Positions 12,565 through 23,399 of a stretch of DNA of 64,000 nucleotides are shown here, piece after piece. The DNA is from Thelonectria olida. Lineage: Eukaryota > Ascomycota > Sordariomycetes > Hypocreales > Nectriaceae. The notes beneath the pieces were generated by a model, which saw only the letters and a list, made by a program, of their open reading frames with translations, searched no databases and was not told the origin of the DNA. The position numbers were made by a program, and so were the translations under genes. Each line of letters opens with the position of its first letter. The stretch's first letter is position 1. The DNA lies in assembly GCA_020736575.1 (NCBI GenBank), contig JAGPYM010000010.1:620001-684000 (forward strand), in the 5' to 3' direction.

Positions 12565-13220
12565 AGATTGAGGCAACAAGCATACACGATATTAATGACG
12601 GCACCACGCAATTTGAGCATTCCGAGGCGTGTGGTTATATGGTCTGGGATCTAGGAACTGCTGTTTTACGAACTAAATTGATACCCAAATTCCCTTCCAT
12701 CCTCATCGCATGGGCTGGAGAGTCTTTCGACACCATGACCAGATTGGCCTGGGCTGACTGCTTCTCCTGTTGTGGCTATCTAAGCAACATGTTCACCACA
12801 GGTAGCCTTGTTATGGACAGCGCTCCGCTCCTGGACTGCAGCAGTCTCAAGGATTATCGAGATGGCTGCCTCAAAGCCATGGAGGTTGGGGATGAATAGA
12901 GAGGCATTGGAAGACATTGAACAAGTGAATCACATTACAGCTATAGAAGAACACAAGAAAGGATATCTTGTAGCTTTTCGAAGCTGCTCGCCGAATACTA
13001 GGAGCGGTGATTTAGTAGTTCATCGCCCTTTTCAGTGTTGCTAACCCAGACGCATTGGGGCGAACAGCGAGGATGATCGCATAATAGGAGACACCATTTA
13101 ACTGTCCAATACTCTATTATTATCCCAGATACCTAGTCTAGAACCCATAATCATGACTGAGCTGCCAGAGACATTGACACCCTCACAGCTTCTATCTAAT
13201 AACCAAGATATGCCTGTCCA
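12565..13220. other. Convergent intergenic region
   Basis: 656 bp between the 3' ends of cyclin H and the CocE-like hydrolase. It probably holds both 3' untranslated regions; no gene was recognised. Confidence 0.5.
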
Positions 13221-15057
13221 CTACCGCGGAGTGAAAGGGAGGATCAGAGAACTAGGATACTCGGCACCGAAGTGAATCGTGTGCTCGCCGCGGTTGAGCT
13301 CCTCCTCGGGTCTGTCTCGCGAGAAGCTCTTGTACTCTGCCAAACTTGGGAATTGCCCACCAACCTATTACAGTATTAGCATGATTCCTTGAGCAAGATG
13401 TTAGGCTTAGATTTGAACGTACCCTGAGGCTGATGCTCTCGCCGGCATCGAAATCAACACCCATGGCCCAGATGCCGATTTCCAGCTTTACAATAGTCCC
13501 TGGCTCAATTTTCTGCTGCTTCGTATGGGGATGGAACGGGAACTGAGGATGGATACTCCGCGACTCATCAATCGCTCTCTGCGACGCACGCAGAATACCT
13601 ATTGATCCAAGGTGCAGGTTCGTGCTGGCCTGGTCCTTTTCTGGGATCTCGGCGATGGATTTAATGGGTGTCGCCTTGAAGGGGAAGTTGAGGTGCATTA
13701 GGTCTTTGCCGTCCTTGTCCTTTTTGCGCAGAATGACAAAGACGGTGAAGTCGTCGCGGGTGGCGCAGGACATGTAAAGGATTGCCTTGGGGAGACCGAT
13801 CAAGCGAGCGGGCTCAGTGAAGGTGTACGTGAACTCGGAGAACTTCCTAAAGTCTTCCGAGTTGTGCGAGACGTTGCTCAGACTAGCATTACGAGACGTC
13901 TGGAGTGAGTTGCCGGGATGCAGAAAGAGTTCTCGATACTCCGTCTGAGGCACGGGGAAGTCTGGGAGCACAATGTCGTCGATGGCCTCGCGGTCGCCAA
14001 ACTGCAGAGCGGACCAGCGGACCTTGGGCGTCTTCTTCTCCCAGCCATTGTCGACTCCCCTGAGATATCGATCAAAGAAGACGTTGAGCTCTTCCATGGA
14101 CTCGGGCGTGCTGTACAGCTCGTACCACTCTTGCTTGCTGCTCCATTGAATCCACTTGTTCTCGTGGGGAATCTCCAGCCAGGCTCTCACGCTGCCCATG
14201 GTGTGGATGCTGCTCACGTCGGAGCCGCGGATGTACGTAGGGCAGCGGATCTTGGTGAGGTCGACGCGCTTGTCCTTCCAGTAGTCGTTTTGCACGGGCG
14301 AGCGCTGGTACATTGCGTCAAAGTCCTCGAGCCCAGAGTCCGTCTGGCCGCGCACGATGGCGTCGGCGATAAGGTCAAAGTTGCTCATGGAGAACCAGCC
14401 TCCGCGACAGAACTGCTCACGGTACATGTCCGCCATACCCTCCCAGGGAGCGATGGCTTTCAACGAAGGGGGTTGTTGGGCGGCAATGAACCACTGCGCG
14501 ATGGCCAGAGCTGAGTTGCCAGCCATGCCAACGGAACCGTTGCACCAGTCCATAGCAGCAACAGCTTCGACAACGTCGTAGCCGTCTTCAGCGTCCTGGC
14601 TGCCCATGACACAGATCTGACCATCGCTATGTCCAGCTCCACGCGTGTCCACGCTGACAATGGCGTAGCCCTTGGGGCACCAATACGCAGGATCCAAGCC
14701 CTCGAACTTCTCGAGGCCGCTCAGGTCGTCACGCGGCACGCAGCAGTTCCAGACACACATGGGCAGCATATCCAGAGCGCTGTATTTCTTGCCGTAGAAG
14801 GACCAGCTCAACACGGCGGGGACCTTTTCGTCCGAGTCGGCGGGGCGGTAGACGTCGATGTAGAGGCGGGCGCCATCGCGGACCTTGACCTCGACGTCGT
14901 GGTCGATGCGGATGTCGCTGGTGATGGCTTTTGCGTTGAAGGGGTTGGCGCCGGCCTTGAGGACCTCGGAGCGGCCTGGTTGGAAGCCGGCATAGCCGTT
15001 CTCGCCCTTGACGGGGAGCTTGATGCGTTTGGTAGCGACTTGGACGGGGTTGGGCAT
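13221..15057 (-). CDS. CocE/NonD-family alpha/beta hydrolase (X-Pro dipeptidyl-peptidase S15-like)
   Basis: complement(join(13221..13364, 13423..15057)), 592 residues. A 58 nt intron (GTACGT...TAG) joins SISLR to VGGQFPSLAEYK, restoring the C-terminal NRGEHTIHFGAEYPSSLILP typical of the family. Domain order: alpha/beta hydrolase with VRDGARLYIDVYRP, SVDTRGAGHSDG, nucleophile region GMAGNSALAIAQW and GSDVSSIHTMGS, then a C-terminal jelly-roll (from about residue 380). The family cleaves ester or amide bonds; substrate unknown. At the place where fungal relatives I remember have HNxxEW, this protein has WSSKQEW, so the catalytic histidine may be missing. The ATG at 15057 (MPNPVQVATKRIKLP) was chosen over the in-frame ATG at 15156, which adds 33 residues without family features. 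Divergent with the dioxygenase gene. Confidence 0.9.
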
Positions 15058-15779
15058 TGTGAATGGTGGGATGCTCAGTGTCTTTGGTGTAAGTGAGAAA
15101 GAAGCCTTTGGTTGATCAGGGGTAACTCTGTGTGATGGAGAGAAAGGAAAGACCAAAAGAACCTGAGATGAAGATGGAAAACAGACTTGAAGACATCTTG
15201 TCGACTGTGCAATAAGTAAGTAATTGCAAGCTCAATTCCATTTGCCGATTGAATGCCGTTCTCAACCTGGGGTAGCTTCTCCAACTCGAAGCTCGTTTCC
15301 ATTCCGAGACTGAGATCGATCCGAACCGAGATTCGGGCCCGAACCGCAGGGCATTTCTTCAGCCACTGAAGATGGATTCTCCTACGAACGAACACTGAAT
15401 CGGTTCGGTTTACTTAGCTCGTCTAGCCGTTGACATGTTTGCGGGGAACCCTGTTCTTAGGCTGCGGGGATGGAATCTGGGGGAGGATGACTCTTCCTCG
15501 CCGCTTCATTCGACCGAGCCGGAGGTAGACCAAGACGATTCAGTGGCAAGGTGGCTGCGTTTCCGTCTGGGGGGAACCGACGGACTAAGGCTCAGCCCCG
15601 AATCGAACCGACAAGAGGGTTGTATATCAGAGCGCAACCGAGATGCTTCGAGATGCCATCAATCGATCAACAGCCAGACAATTCAAGCGTGCACACATCT
15701 ATTCCTAAAGGATACTGCAATTATCTACCTTCTATCTCAATTGCCTTTTCAGAAACAACAGCTGGCGCACATCACCACA
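15058..15779. promoter_or_regulatory. Divergent promoter, hydrolase / dioxygenase
   Basis: 722 bp between two divergently transcribed metabolic genes. It contains three exact CGGTTCGG octamers (either strand) and further partial matches such as CGAACCGA near 15604. No gene was recognised. Confidence 0.6.
15321..15408. promoter_or_regulatory. Cluster of three CGGTTCGG/CCGAACCG sites
   Basis: Exact octamers at 15321-15328 and 15339-15346 (as CCGAACCG, 18 bp apart) and 15401-15408 (as CGGTTCGG). The CGG and CCG triplets are typical half-sites for Zn2Cys6 transcription factors. The same octamer recurs upstream of the transporter gene at 17717. The regulatory role is inferred. Confidence 0.4.
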
Positions 15780-16928
15780 ATGGCAGCTACCGAAGGTCCC
15801 CTCCTGCAGCACACCTTTGCTCCTCGCTTCGAGGCAAAGGACTTGATGGACTTTGACGAAAGCGCCATCTACGGCGACTGGCGTGACGAGTTCCACAAGA
15901 ACGGTTGCGTAGTCATCAAGAATGTCATTAGCAAAGAGCGCGCTCAGTACTACTGCGACAAGCAGATCGAGTGGCTGAAGAGGTTTGAGCTCGGCTTCGA
16001 TGAAAACAAGTCCGAGACTTGGACTGCTGACCACCTCCCCGTGAGCTTCAAGGGCGGGTAAGTTAATTGGTTTTCGCATTTGGAGTAATATTGAACAACG
16101 GGGCTAATTGAATCGCAGCATGTACTTTGCGTACGGCTCTCCTCATGAGAAGATGGCATGGGAAGCTCGCACTGAGCCCGCCATCATGTCCGTTTTTGAG
16201 AAGCTTTGGGGAACCAAGGAGCTCATCTCGTCCTTTGACGGCATGAACATCTCTATGCCGAACCGAAAGGACATTTCTTGGAGCCCCTGGCCCCATACCG
16301 ACCAGAACCCTCGTCGCAAGGGGTAAGTGTTCCCTGTTTCTATCCCTGCCCGCATGTTACTTACTCGTGGGGTAGTATGCAAGCTGTGCAAGGTCTCCTC
16401 AACTACGCCCCCAACGGACCCAAGGACGGCGGTCTCATGCTCATGAGGGGCTCGTCCAAGCTCTTCAACGAGTTCTTCCAACAAAAGCGTGAGTCTGCCG
16501 ACCACGAGGACGCCCCTCCTCCCGAGCTTGAGTTCATGGACCTGTTCCTCTTCAGCGAAAAGGACCTCAAGTGGTTCGAGAGCCGAGGATGCGAAATGTT
16601 CAAGGTCAACATGGAGCCCGGCGACTTCGTGCTGTGGGATTCTCGCACCATCCACTACGCGCGCTTCCCCGAGGGCAACCAGATCCGCCACGTGCAGTAC
16701 ATCTGCATGACGCCTCGCGTGTTTGCCGAGCCCGAGGCGCTGGCGGCCAAGAAGCACTGCTTCGAGAACTACATTGGCACTACTCACTGGCCGCACTGCA
16801 ACATTCGGCCCGCGCAGGAGAAGCCGATGCGTGATGGGGAGGTTTGCCCCAAGTATAGGACTGAGCCCTTTGAGAAGCCCGAGATTACGGATACGGTTTT
16901 GAAGTTGGCTGGAGTGAAGGAATACTAG
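15780..16928 (+). CDS. Phytanoyl-CoA dioxygenase (PhyH)-like Fe(II)/2-oxoglutarate oxygenase
   Basis: join(15780..16057, 16119..16322, 16376..16928), 344 residues; introns of 61 and 53 nt split Gly codons at both junctions (FKGG/MYF and RRKG/MQA). The protein has FHKNGCVVIKNVISKE at the start, as in PhyH enzymes that begin with a 'going up' strand, the iron-binding HxD in PWPHTDQNP, GDFVLWDSRTIHYA with the likely distal histidine, and the 2-oxoglutarate-binding arginine in QIRHVQ. No signal peptide was seen. The substrate is unknown. Its neighbours (hydrolase and MFS transporter) and the shared octamer suggest joint use in uptake and breakdown, or synthesis, of a small molecule. Confidence 0.9.
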
Positions 16929-17045
16929 AGAAGTGTCAGATAGCTATAGCTGAACGATGGAATAAAGAGACACGTTACCTGAAGAGAACTCCAACACTGT
17001 GATTCTTTGAGACACCCTCAAACTATGCGACGCCCTCAAACCGAC

Positions 17046-17101
17046 TTGGGGGGTCTCCAACATGGCTGGTTCCTATGATTTGGACATTTTGGAGACCCCA
17101 A
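17046..17101. repeat. Inverted repeat / potential hairpin
   Basis: TTGGGGGGTCTCCAA (17046-17060) faces TTGGAGACCCCAA (17089-17101). The arms pair over 13 bases with a two-base bulge and a loop of 28. It lies 118 bp after the dioxygenase stop codon and may be a remnant of a small inverted-repeat element or a transcript-end hairpin. Confidence 0.6.
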
Positions 17102-17357
17102 ATATTGTTGAGATGAGCCGAGATGCGTCACGAGGAGCTGAGAATGCATCTCCAAACCAACGAGTCCAGGCCTTGGAGCATCAGATAGAGAACGGCATTA
17201 GTTAGCTCAAATGACAATTGCCTTCACTCAATTGGTCTTTGGATTCTCTCTATGCGAATATTAACTAGTTGATTTGCAGCCATGGCTCGGATATCCAACC
17301 CCGCGATACTAACTCAACAGGGGCAAACGCGCTTCGGTTCACGAACTCCCGTCGACT

Positions 17358-17568
17358 CGGTTCGGATCTCAGCTTTGCCACCCCACGGGGTTCGTCCGGA
17401 CCCTTCCCCGCATCAGGTCCTGACAGATGCAGGCCCCGAACAATTTGCCCTGTGGAGGAGGGCCTACTCCATGCCAACACGGCACGGCAACCCCTGTTGT
17501 GCTTCACTCCCAGCCTTCGGTCAAGGAAAGACGTGATGGCCATGCCGAGACGAGACTGTTCGGTTCGG
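17358..17568. promoter_or_regulatory. Two CGGTTCGG sites upstream of the MFS transporter
   Basis: Exact octamers at 17358-17365 and 17561-17568, the latter about 150 bp before the transporter ATG, plus a partial CTTCGGTTC near 17332. The octamer is the same as in the hydrolase/dioxygenase promoter. Confidence 0.4.
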
Positions 17569-17716
17569 CGCTGAGAATACCTATAAGGACCCTCGACCTT
17601 GACCGCAAAGCTTGAGATGCCCTTCATCAACAAACTCGCATTGACAACAACAGCAACTTCTTCTCACTCTTACATCGCCGCCGCGAAAGGCGACAGGCGA
17701 CAGCAGAACAGCAACC

Positions 17717-19540
17717 ATGGATTCTCACGATATCAAGAAGCACGGGTCGGACCATGTCGAAGATGTCGACGTGGAAATCCTCAAGGAAGATGGCGTCGAC
17801 AACAAGACGGTCGGTGTCATGGGCACGGTCAAATTGACCGAGGGAGCCATTGTGTACATCCCGACGCCTACGGCCGATCCTCGAGGTAAGATAAACAGCG
17901 AGACCGATGCGAGATATTGCTAACGTAAATCAGATCCATTGAACATGAAGATGTGGCAGAAGATGACGGTGCTGGTAGTCATTTCCACCTGTAAGTCTTC
18001 GAGCCCTAGCTCTTGCATCGATTGCTCACCTTCTTTAGTTTCGACCTTGGGACTTGCTCTCATCTCTGGGTTTGGGGGTCTGCTCAACTTCTACATCCCC
18101 CAGTATGCGGCCATTGGTAAGACATACGACGATATTACGCATCTCATGACCTATCCGTCTCTCTTCATGTACGCAAGCCTCCTTTCTCCCTCCTCGAAGC
18201 TCGAATAATCTGACCTGTTGTCGATAGGGGCATTGGGAACCTCATCGGTATGCCAATTGCGATTGGTGTCGGTCGAAGAATCGTCCTTCTCGTCTCTACT
18301 GCCATTATAGTCGTTGGCGCTGTTCTCTGTGCTTTTGCCAAGACGTATGAGATGCAACTTGGCTGTAGAATGGTCATTGGTCTAGCCGCTGGACAAAGCG
18401 AGGCTCTCGTTCCCATGATTACACAGGTAAGGATGACCATGCTCTCTCGTATTCGACTCAAGCTGAAGATGTATATCACAGGAAATCTTCTTCTTGCACG
18501 AAAGAGGCCGCGGCCTGATGATCCAACAAACCATCCAAGTCATTCTCACGTCGGTCTGGGTTCTCTTCGCCAGCCCCATCGCTTCTGCCATCACTCCAGA
18601 ATGGTGGTACGGCCTGGGTGCCATCCTCGGCGGTGTCCAACTCGTCCTCGCATTCTTCCTCGTCCCCGAGACCAGGTACGATCGCTCTATTCATTCCTTC
18701 CAGGAAGCCGACAAGTCTGAGGAGGACGACGTGAAGACAACGACGATTTGCACCGTGAGGCCCGAACTGGACTTTGTCAACTATGCCCCGCGAACCTGGC
18801 GGTCGGATTTGAGACTCTGGATTGGAACGCCTTCTCTTAAGCTGTGCTGGTCCATCCTGGTCCAGACGTTTGAGCTACTTCTCTTCCCCAATGTCTTCTG
18901 GGCCATGTGTCTCAACGGTCTGACCATCGGCGTCAACATTGCCATTGGAACGACATATGGCTCCATCGTCACAGCGCCTCCGTACAACTGGGCCGACAGC
19001 TCCGCCAGCTACGCAAACTGCGGCCAGATTGTCACCGCCATTGTCGCGCTCCCCGTCTTTGGCCACGGATCAGACTGGATCATCAAGAAGTTTGCTCAGC
19101 GCCGCGACGGCATCCACGAGCCTGAGATTCGACTCATCCCGCTCATCTTCCCAACTATTGTCGGAACCTTTACCGCTGTCCTGTATGGCGTCGCGGCTGC
19201 TCACCCTGCCGACTATCACTGGTTCACGTACGTCTGGGCGCTTGCGGCGTATTACTTTTGCTTCGTCGGCGCGAACATTGTCGCAATCACGTATCTTCTC
19301 GACAGCTACCCCGCGCGAGCTGGGCCTCTTCTGGTCATCATCTGCGCGTTCCGAGGCGTTATTTCGTTTGGCGTGAGTTACGGCGTCGCGCCCTTTATTG
19401 AGAAGAATGGGTACGATGTGGCGTTTGGGACGTTTGGAGGTCTGACTGCGGCCATGGGACTCCTTGGTATTCCTGTTTACATTTGGGGCAAGCAGATTCG
19501 GCAGTTCACTGGAAGATTTACTAGGTCAACGAGTGATTAG
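17717..19540 (+). CDS. Major facilitator superfamily transporter (fungal HOL1/DHA1-like)
   Basis: join(17717..17885, 17934..17990, 18039..18168, 18228..18426, 18482..19540), 537 residues; introns are 48, 48, 59 and 55 nt. After a charged cytosolic N terminus comes RDPLNMKMWQK, the entry motif of fungal drug/proton antiporter-type MFS proteins, then helices in two groups of six. Loop motifs include GMPIAIGVGRR between helices 2 and 3 and IFFLHERGRG at helix 5. The long central loop (about residues 255-310) is acidic and Thr-rich. Substrate cannot be read from sequence; location next to a hydrolase and a dioxygenase suggests import or export of their substrate. Confidence 0.92.
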
Positions 19541-19857
19541 AGGGTTCGCTGTTGGGCTGAGGTCATCCTACTCTATGCGTAACTCGACTAAATACTCCAG
19601 CTCAAGGGCAAGCATTGTTCATCAGAGTACCAACCACCTTTGAAGCTCACGGGCAATCCCTGCCCTGAGTCGGCTTATGCGATTGCATTCGTGAGATTTA
19701 ACAATGGTGGAAGAAACTGTGGATAGAATCTTGACCGTCAACAACAAAACTGAGACCCTTTTGACTGTGAACCATATCACTCTGCTCCCTGAGTCCGTAC
19801 ACCCTTTGGCATATACTCCAGAAGCAACTCGCTCCTTCTAATCATCCAATGGTCATC
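19541..19857. other. Intergenic, no gene seen
   Basis: 317 bp downstream of the MFS transporter; probable 3' untranslated region. No structure was noted. Confidence 0.4.
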
Positions 19858-20425
19858 TCATGATAGACGGTTTGCAGCTCGAGCACATCTTGAAGAAGAC
19901 CCGTGCTTCAGCCAGCTTTCCCTGTCCATGATATATAGATAATCGAGAAATTTTGCTCTGTTTCGTGAGTGGGAACTCCCGTCTCCTTCTTGTTCGCGAG
20001 CGGCTCCCCGAACAGACTTGCTGCATTCAATAGCTCCCCCTTCGCATGAAAGAGACACGCCAAACCCGATTTTACGCTCATCGCGAGCGGATGACTTTGG
20101 CCAAGCACAGCTGAAACATCATCAAGCTCCTCCGGCGCACCTGACGCTCGACTGCTAAACTGAAGCATACGACGAGCTGCAAGGTGGCGTTTTTCTTATG
20201 CTCAACCGAGTTCGGTGCCTGCTGGAGGAGGTCTAGCAAGGAATTGACGATGGTGGAACGGACGCGATAGTCTGCGAAGGACAGGGCAAAAGCTGCTGGA
20301 GCAAACTGCGACTTTGTGAGCGGCTTAGACACCAGGATCTCAGCATCGAAAGAGGTCAGTTGGGTTCCGAACTCGCTGATGATCGGTGATAGCTGGCAAA
20401 GGACACAGAGCACGCAGCCCGGCAT
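19858..20425 (-). pseudogene. Degraded TPR (kinesin-light-chain-like) protein fragment
   Basis: Two overlapping minus-strand frames seem to belong together. One (20425 down to about 20190) ends VEHKK; the other continues RHLAARRMLQFSSRAS, then VLGQSHPLAMSVKSGLACLF and HAKGELLNAASLF, which has the VLGxxHPxxxxSxxxLA spacing of fungal TPR_12 repeats. The frames meet at an A-rich run near 20190, pointing to a one-base indel. No complete start or end with family features was found, so this reads as a remnant; an intron-containing intact gene is a weaker alternative. Confidence 0.35.
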
Positions 20426-21052
20426 CCCGTTTGCATTTTTACCTTGGGCATCACTGCATTAATCAGTTGCACCTAACCGAGTGCGAACCTTCAGCAGCTG
20501 CCATAGGCTATTGGATAGTTGGTGTAACGATGGAAGTGTTTGGATGGATGTCTCGGAGTAAGAGTATTGGTGCTAACTATGGTGAAGGGAAGCAGCCTGA
20601 AGCATGTCCTATCGTCTGTCCTCCTTCTATATTCTCCGAGAGCTTAGAGCAAGACTTTACGCCTTTCCTACACTACCTTTCCTATAAAAGATCAACCAGA
20701 AGTTTCCTGCGGACCTTCCTAGATGGAAGTATATGTTGCCATTCTGTTCAAACTCATGCGACAGCAGGCGCTTGACCTCGATTAATCCGTGAATTTCCTT
20801 CTGCTATTACCACATACCATCCTACAACGTTTCACAAAACATTACACAGCCACCATTTCCCAAGAAGCGGTCAAGGCGGTTCTCCTCTTCCTTTATCCCG
20901 TACCGGCGGTTTGTACTACCACCCAACTATCACAGGTCTCGGCAATTGAATCAATTCCGGCAATCTCATTGGTCGTCAGCTCGATCGTCGATTATTACTA
21001 AGACACGCCATTCCGGCCAAAGCCGGCGTTTCGTCGCAATTCCGACCTGGAC
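20426..21052. other. Intergenic, F-box gene promoter
   Basis: 627 bp with no recognised gene; the part nearest 21053 is pyrimidine-rich. Confidence 0.4.
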
Positions 21053-22651
21053 ATGATCAACCCTCCAAGTCGCTCATTCAACTGCCGGCAACGTCAAATG
21101 GCGAACGATATGGCGTGCCTGTCGCTTTCCACGCTTCCAGCAGAGATCCTACAGCAGATCTTCGGCCACTTCTGCCTCCACTGCCAAGGCGAACACGACA
21201 AAGCCTGGGACGCCATCCCCATCAAGCCACGAGAAACGAAGCAGCGGCCTCGAGACCGGTCGTGGTATTCGCTGGACCGCCATGCCCTCTTCTCACTCTG
21301 TTTAACCTCAAAGAGACTCCAACTCGTCGCAGAAAGGGTTCTGTACCACGAATTCGTTCTGGGGTATGGCGACTCGTGGGACACAGACCAATATCACTGG
21401 GATGGTCGATTCTTGTCCTTTATGCGAACCATTGCATCACGTCGCGATCTTGCGCAATTGGTCCAAAGCGTCTACATCAGTCCACAGCTCATCAATGCAA
21501 GTTGCTCAATAGAGGAGCTGAAAGATGTCCGGTCTGTTCTCACAGAAGCTGCCGCCTCAATAGGCATCCTTCTCTTAGATGCCTGGAGACGCCGCGCCTC
21601 AGTCGTCGCCTATCCAGAAGGTGCCGGCTGGGAGGAAACTTTTCCCTTGTTCATTAAATATTTTCTCGATCCGAAAGCAGAATGGACTGATGAACGCCGA
21701 AAGGCCCTCTATGTTGAGACGTCGGAAACGGGGAGGTGTTGGTTGCATGCCGAATTGCTTGCCGTGCTAATAGCTTGCCTCCCTAATCTTCAACAGCTGA
21801 GTATCGACAATAATGCCGAATGGCCAATCCATGGGCTTCCCGTGTCAGCCTTTGCTGCCCTCAATGTGTCGGTTCTGGGTCTCAAACGATACGATTACGG
21901 ACTGGGCGCTCGCGCTGTTTTCGACCTAGCCACCGGGCTGGAAGAGCTCAACATCCACAAGCATGCGCCTGAAGTCAATATTCAGCTCCCAGGTGTGAAG
22001 ATCCTTCGAATTACCCAAGCAATTTTTATGGAAGAAGACTTGGAATCGCTGCTCAAAGCTTGTACAAGCGGCCTTCGAACATTTGCGTACGACGCTGCTG
22101 AGCAGAACCCCTTCGTACTAACCGTGCACCACCAACCTTCTTTCGCAGTGAGGCTTCTCCAAGAACACAAAGAGACCCTCACTCATGTACATTACGACGT
22201 CTCGTTGCGAAAGGACATGAGGCGGGTTGACTCGAGCTTGAGCTTCAGAGATTTCCCCGTTCTCGAGAGTCTGCTTATAAGTGCGGTACTCATTCGCGAC
22301 TACCTTACGCCGGATCCACCAGACTATCCCATTGATGAGGCATTGGCACGTCTTCTACCCGCGGGTTTACGAGTGCTCTCGATTCGGGATTTCTACGACG
22401 AGGGTGTAAAGAATGCGCTGTTGGGCCTTGTTGACTTGATGAAGCGTCACCCAACATCGTTTCCTAGACTCAAAATAGTCACGGCACCAGTTGGCGAGGA
22501 TGCTGGGGTGTTTACAAACCTATTCCAGGCCGTTGGTGTACATTTCAGCACCAAGTGCTGCTCATTGGCTCAGGCAAGAGGTTTCTTACTCGAATCGCTG
22601 GAGTTGATGATGCAAGCGCCGCCGCTTCCCGATTCAGACGATGATTTGTGA
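21053..22651 (+). CDS. F-box protein
   Basis: Single exon of 532 residues. An F-box starts at about residue 24 (LSTLPAEILQQIFGHFC) and continues over HALFSLCLTSKRLQLVAERVLYH, the fungal form of the Skp1-binding motif with an inserted loop. The rest resembles irregular leucine-rich repeats (LLAVLIACLPNLQQLSI, VKILRIT, LPAGLRVLSIRDFY). F-box proteins bring substrates to SCF ubiquitin ligases; the target is unknown. The ATG at 21098 (MANDMACLSLS) is an equally good start. It sits between a TPR remnant and an NLR gene. Confidence 0.85.
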   Translation: MINPPSRSFNCRQRQMANDMACLSLSTLPAEILQQIFGHFCLHCQGEHDKAWDAIPIKPRETKQRPRDRSWYSLDRHALFSLCLTSKRLQLVAERVLYHEFVLGYGDSWDTDQYHWDGRFLSFMRTIASRRDLAQLVQSVYISPQLINASCSIEELKDVRSVLTEAAASIGILLLDAWRRRASVVAYPEGAGWEETFPLFIKYFLDPKAEWTDERRKALYVETSETGRCWLHAELLAVLIACLPNLQQLSIDNNAEWPIHGLPVSAFAALNVSVLGLKRYDYGLGARAVFDLATGLEELNIHKHAPEVNIQLPGVKILRITQAIFMEEDLESLLKACTSGLRTFAYDAAEQNPFVLTVHHQPSFAVRLLQEHKETLTHVHYDVSLRKDMRRVDSSLSFRDFPVLESLLISAVLIRDYLTPDPPDYPIDEALARLLPAGLRVLSIRDFYDEGVKNALLGLVDLMKRHPTSFPRLKIVTAPVGEDAGVFTNLFQAVGVHFSTKCCSLAQARGFLLESLELMMQAPPLPDSDDDL

Positions 22652-23399
22652 CCTGAATGAAGAAACGAGATCATGATTCTTTGAGATATACTTCGCGTGG
22701 GATATGGGTGTCGATAATTGATCCCAGTGCAACGCCGATGTGGACCAAGTAAGTGCTCATTATCATGTACATAGCAACCTGGAGATAGTATTTTCATGTG
22801 TAGATATCTATTCTATGGCAAGCGCGTACTTGAAGTCTGCGGCACGACTGCTGCGCGTTATACCGTCTGGCAATGCCTCCATGAGCCTGGTGGAATAGAA
22901 GGTGCAGTACACATGGTAATAATTAGAGAGCATCAAACCTACTTCGCAGCTTCCAATGGAAGATCTTTTGCAGTGTACAAATAAAGTGTTGGCAGGACCG
23001 ACTCGCAGTGTGCCAGGAGCAATTCGTAACCTTCTCGACCCTGTGGATAACTCACACCATATATCAACACATCCCATTAACCCACCAACTCCTTTCAGAG
23101 GCCTTGCACAAGCATGTTCAAGGTACAGACACGACGAGGCATACTGGCACTCTTCAAGGCTGATGCCAGTTTTAGTCATCGACTTCGGCCAACCAACACT
23201 CGCCACGCATACAGAGTGCAGAGTGTGAGGCTGAGTGGCAGGCAGATTACCACAACGCAGGCTTTTTTCAACTTGACAACTGCGCCATGTCCGTGTTCCA
23301 TCCTCCATTTCTTATGATTTTTCCGCTTCCATGATATTTACCGCTTGAACGGGTCTCCACACACCTACTGGACGCCAGCACGTTCTACGACTAGCTGCC
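22652..23399. other. Intergenic, no gene seen
   Basis: 748 bp between the F-box and NLR genes. Short overlapping frames on both strands lack protein features. Confidence 0.4.

Larger units (their letters stand above)
16929..17716. promoter_or_regulatory. Intergenic region upstream of MFS transporter
   Basis: 788 bp with an inverted repeat (17046-17101) and two CGGTTCGG octamers. No coding sequence was recognised. Confidence 0.5.

Noticed and set aside
14629..15096. 155-codon frame on the plus strand
   Set aside because: It is the antisense shadow of the CocE-like hydrolase.
16143..16796. 217-codon frame on the minus strand
   Set aside because: Antisense of the PhyH-like gene; no independent signal.
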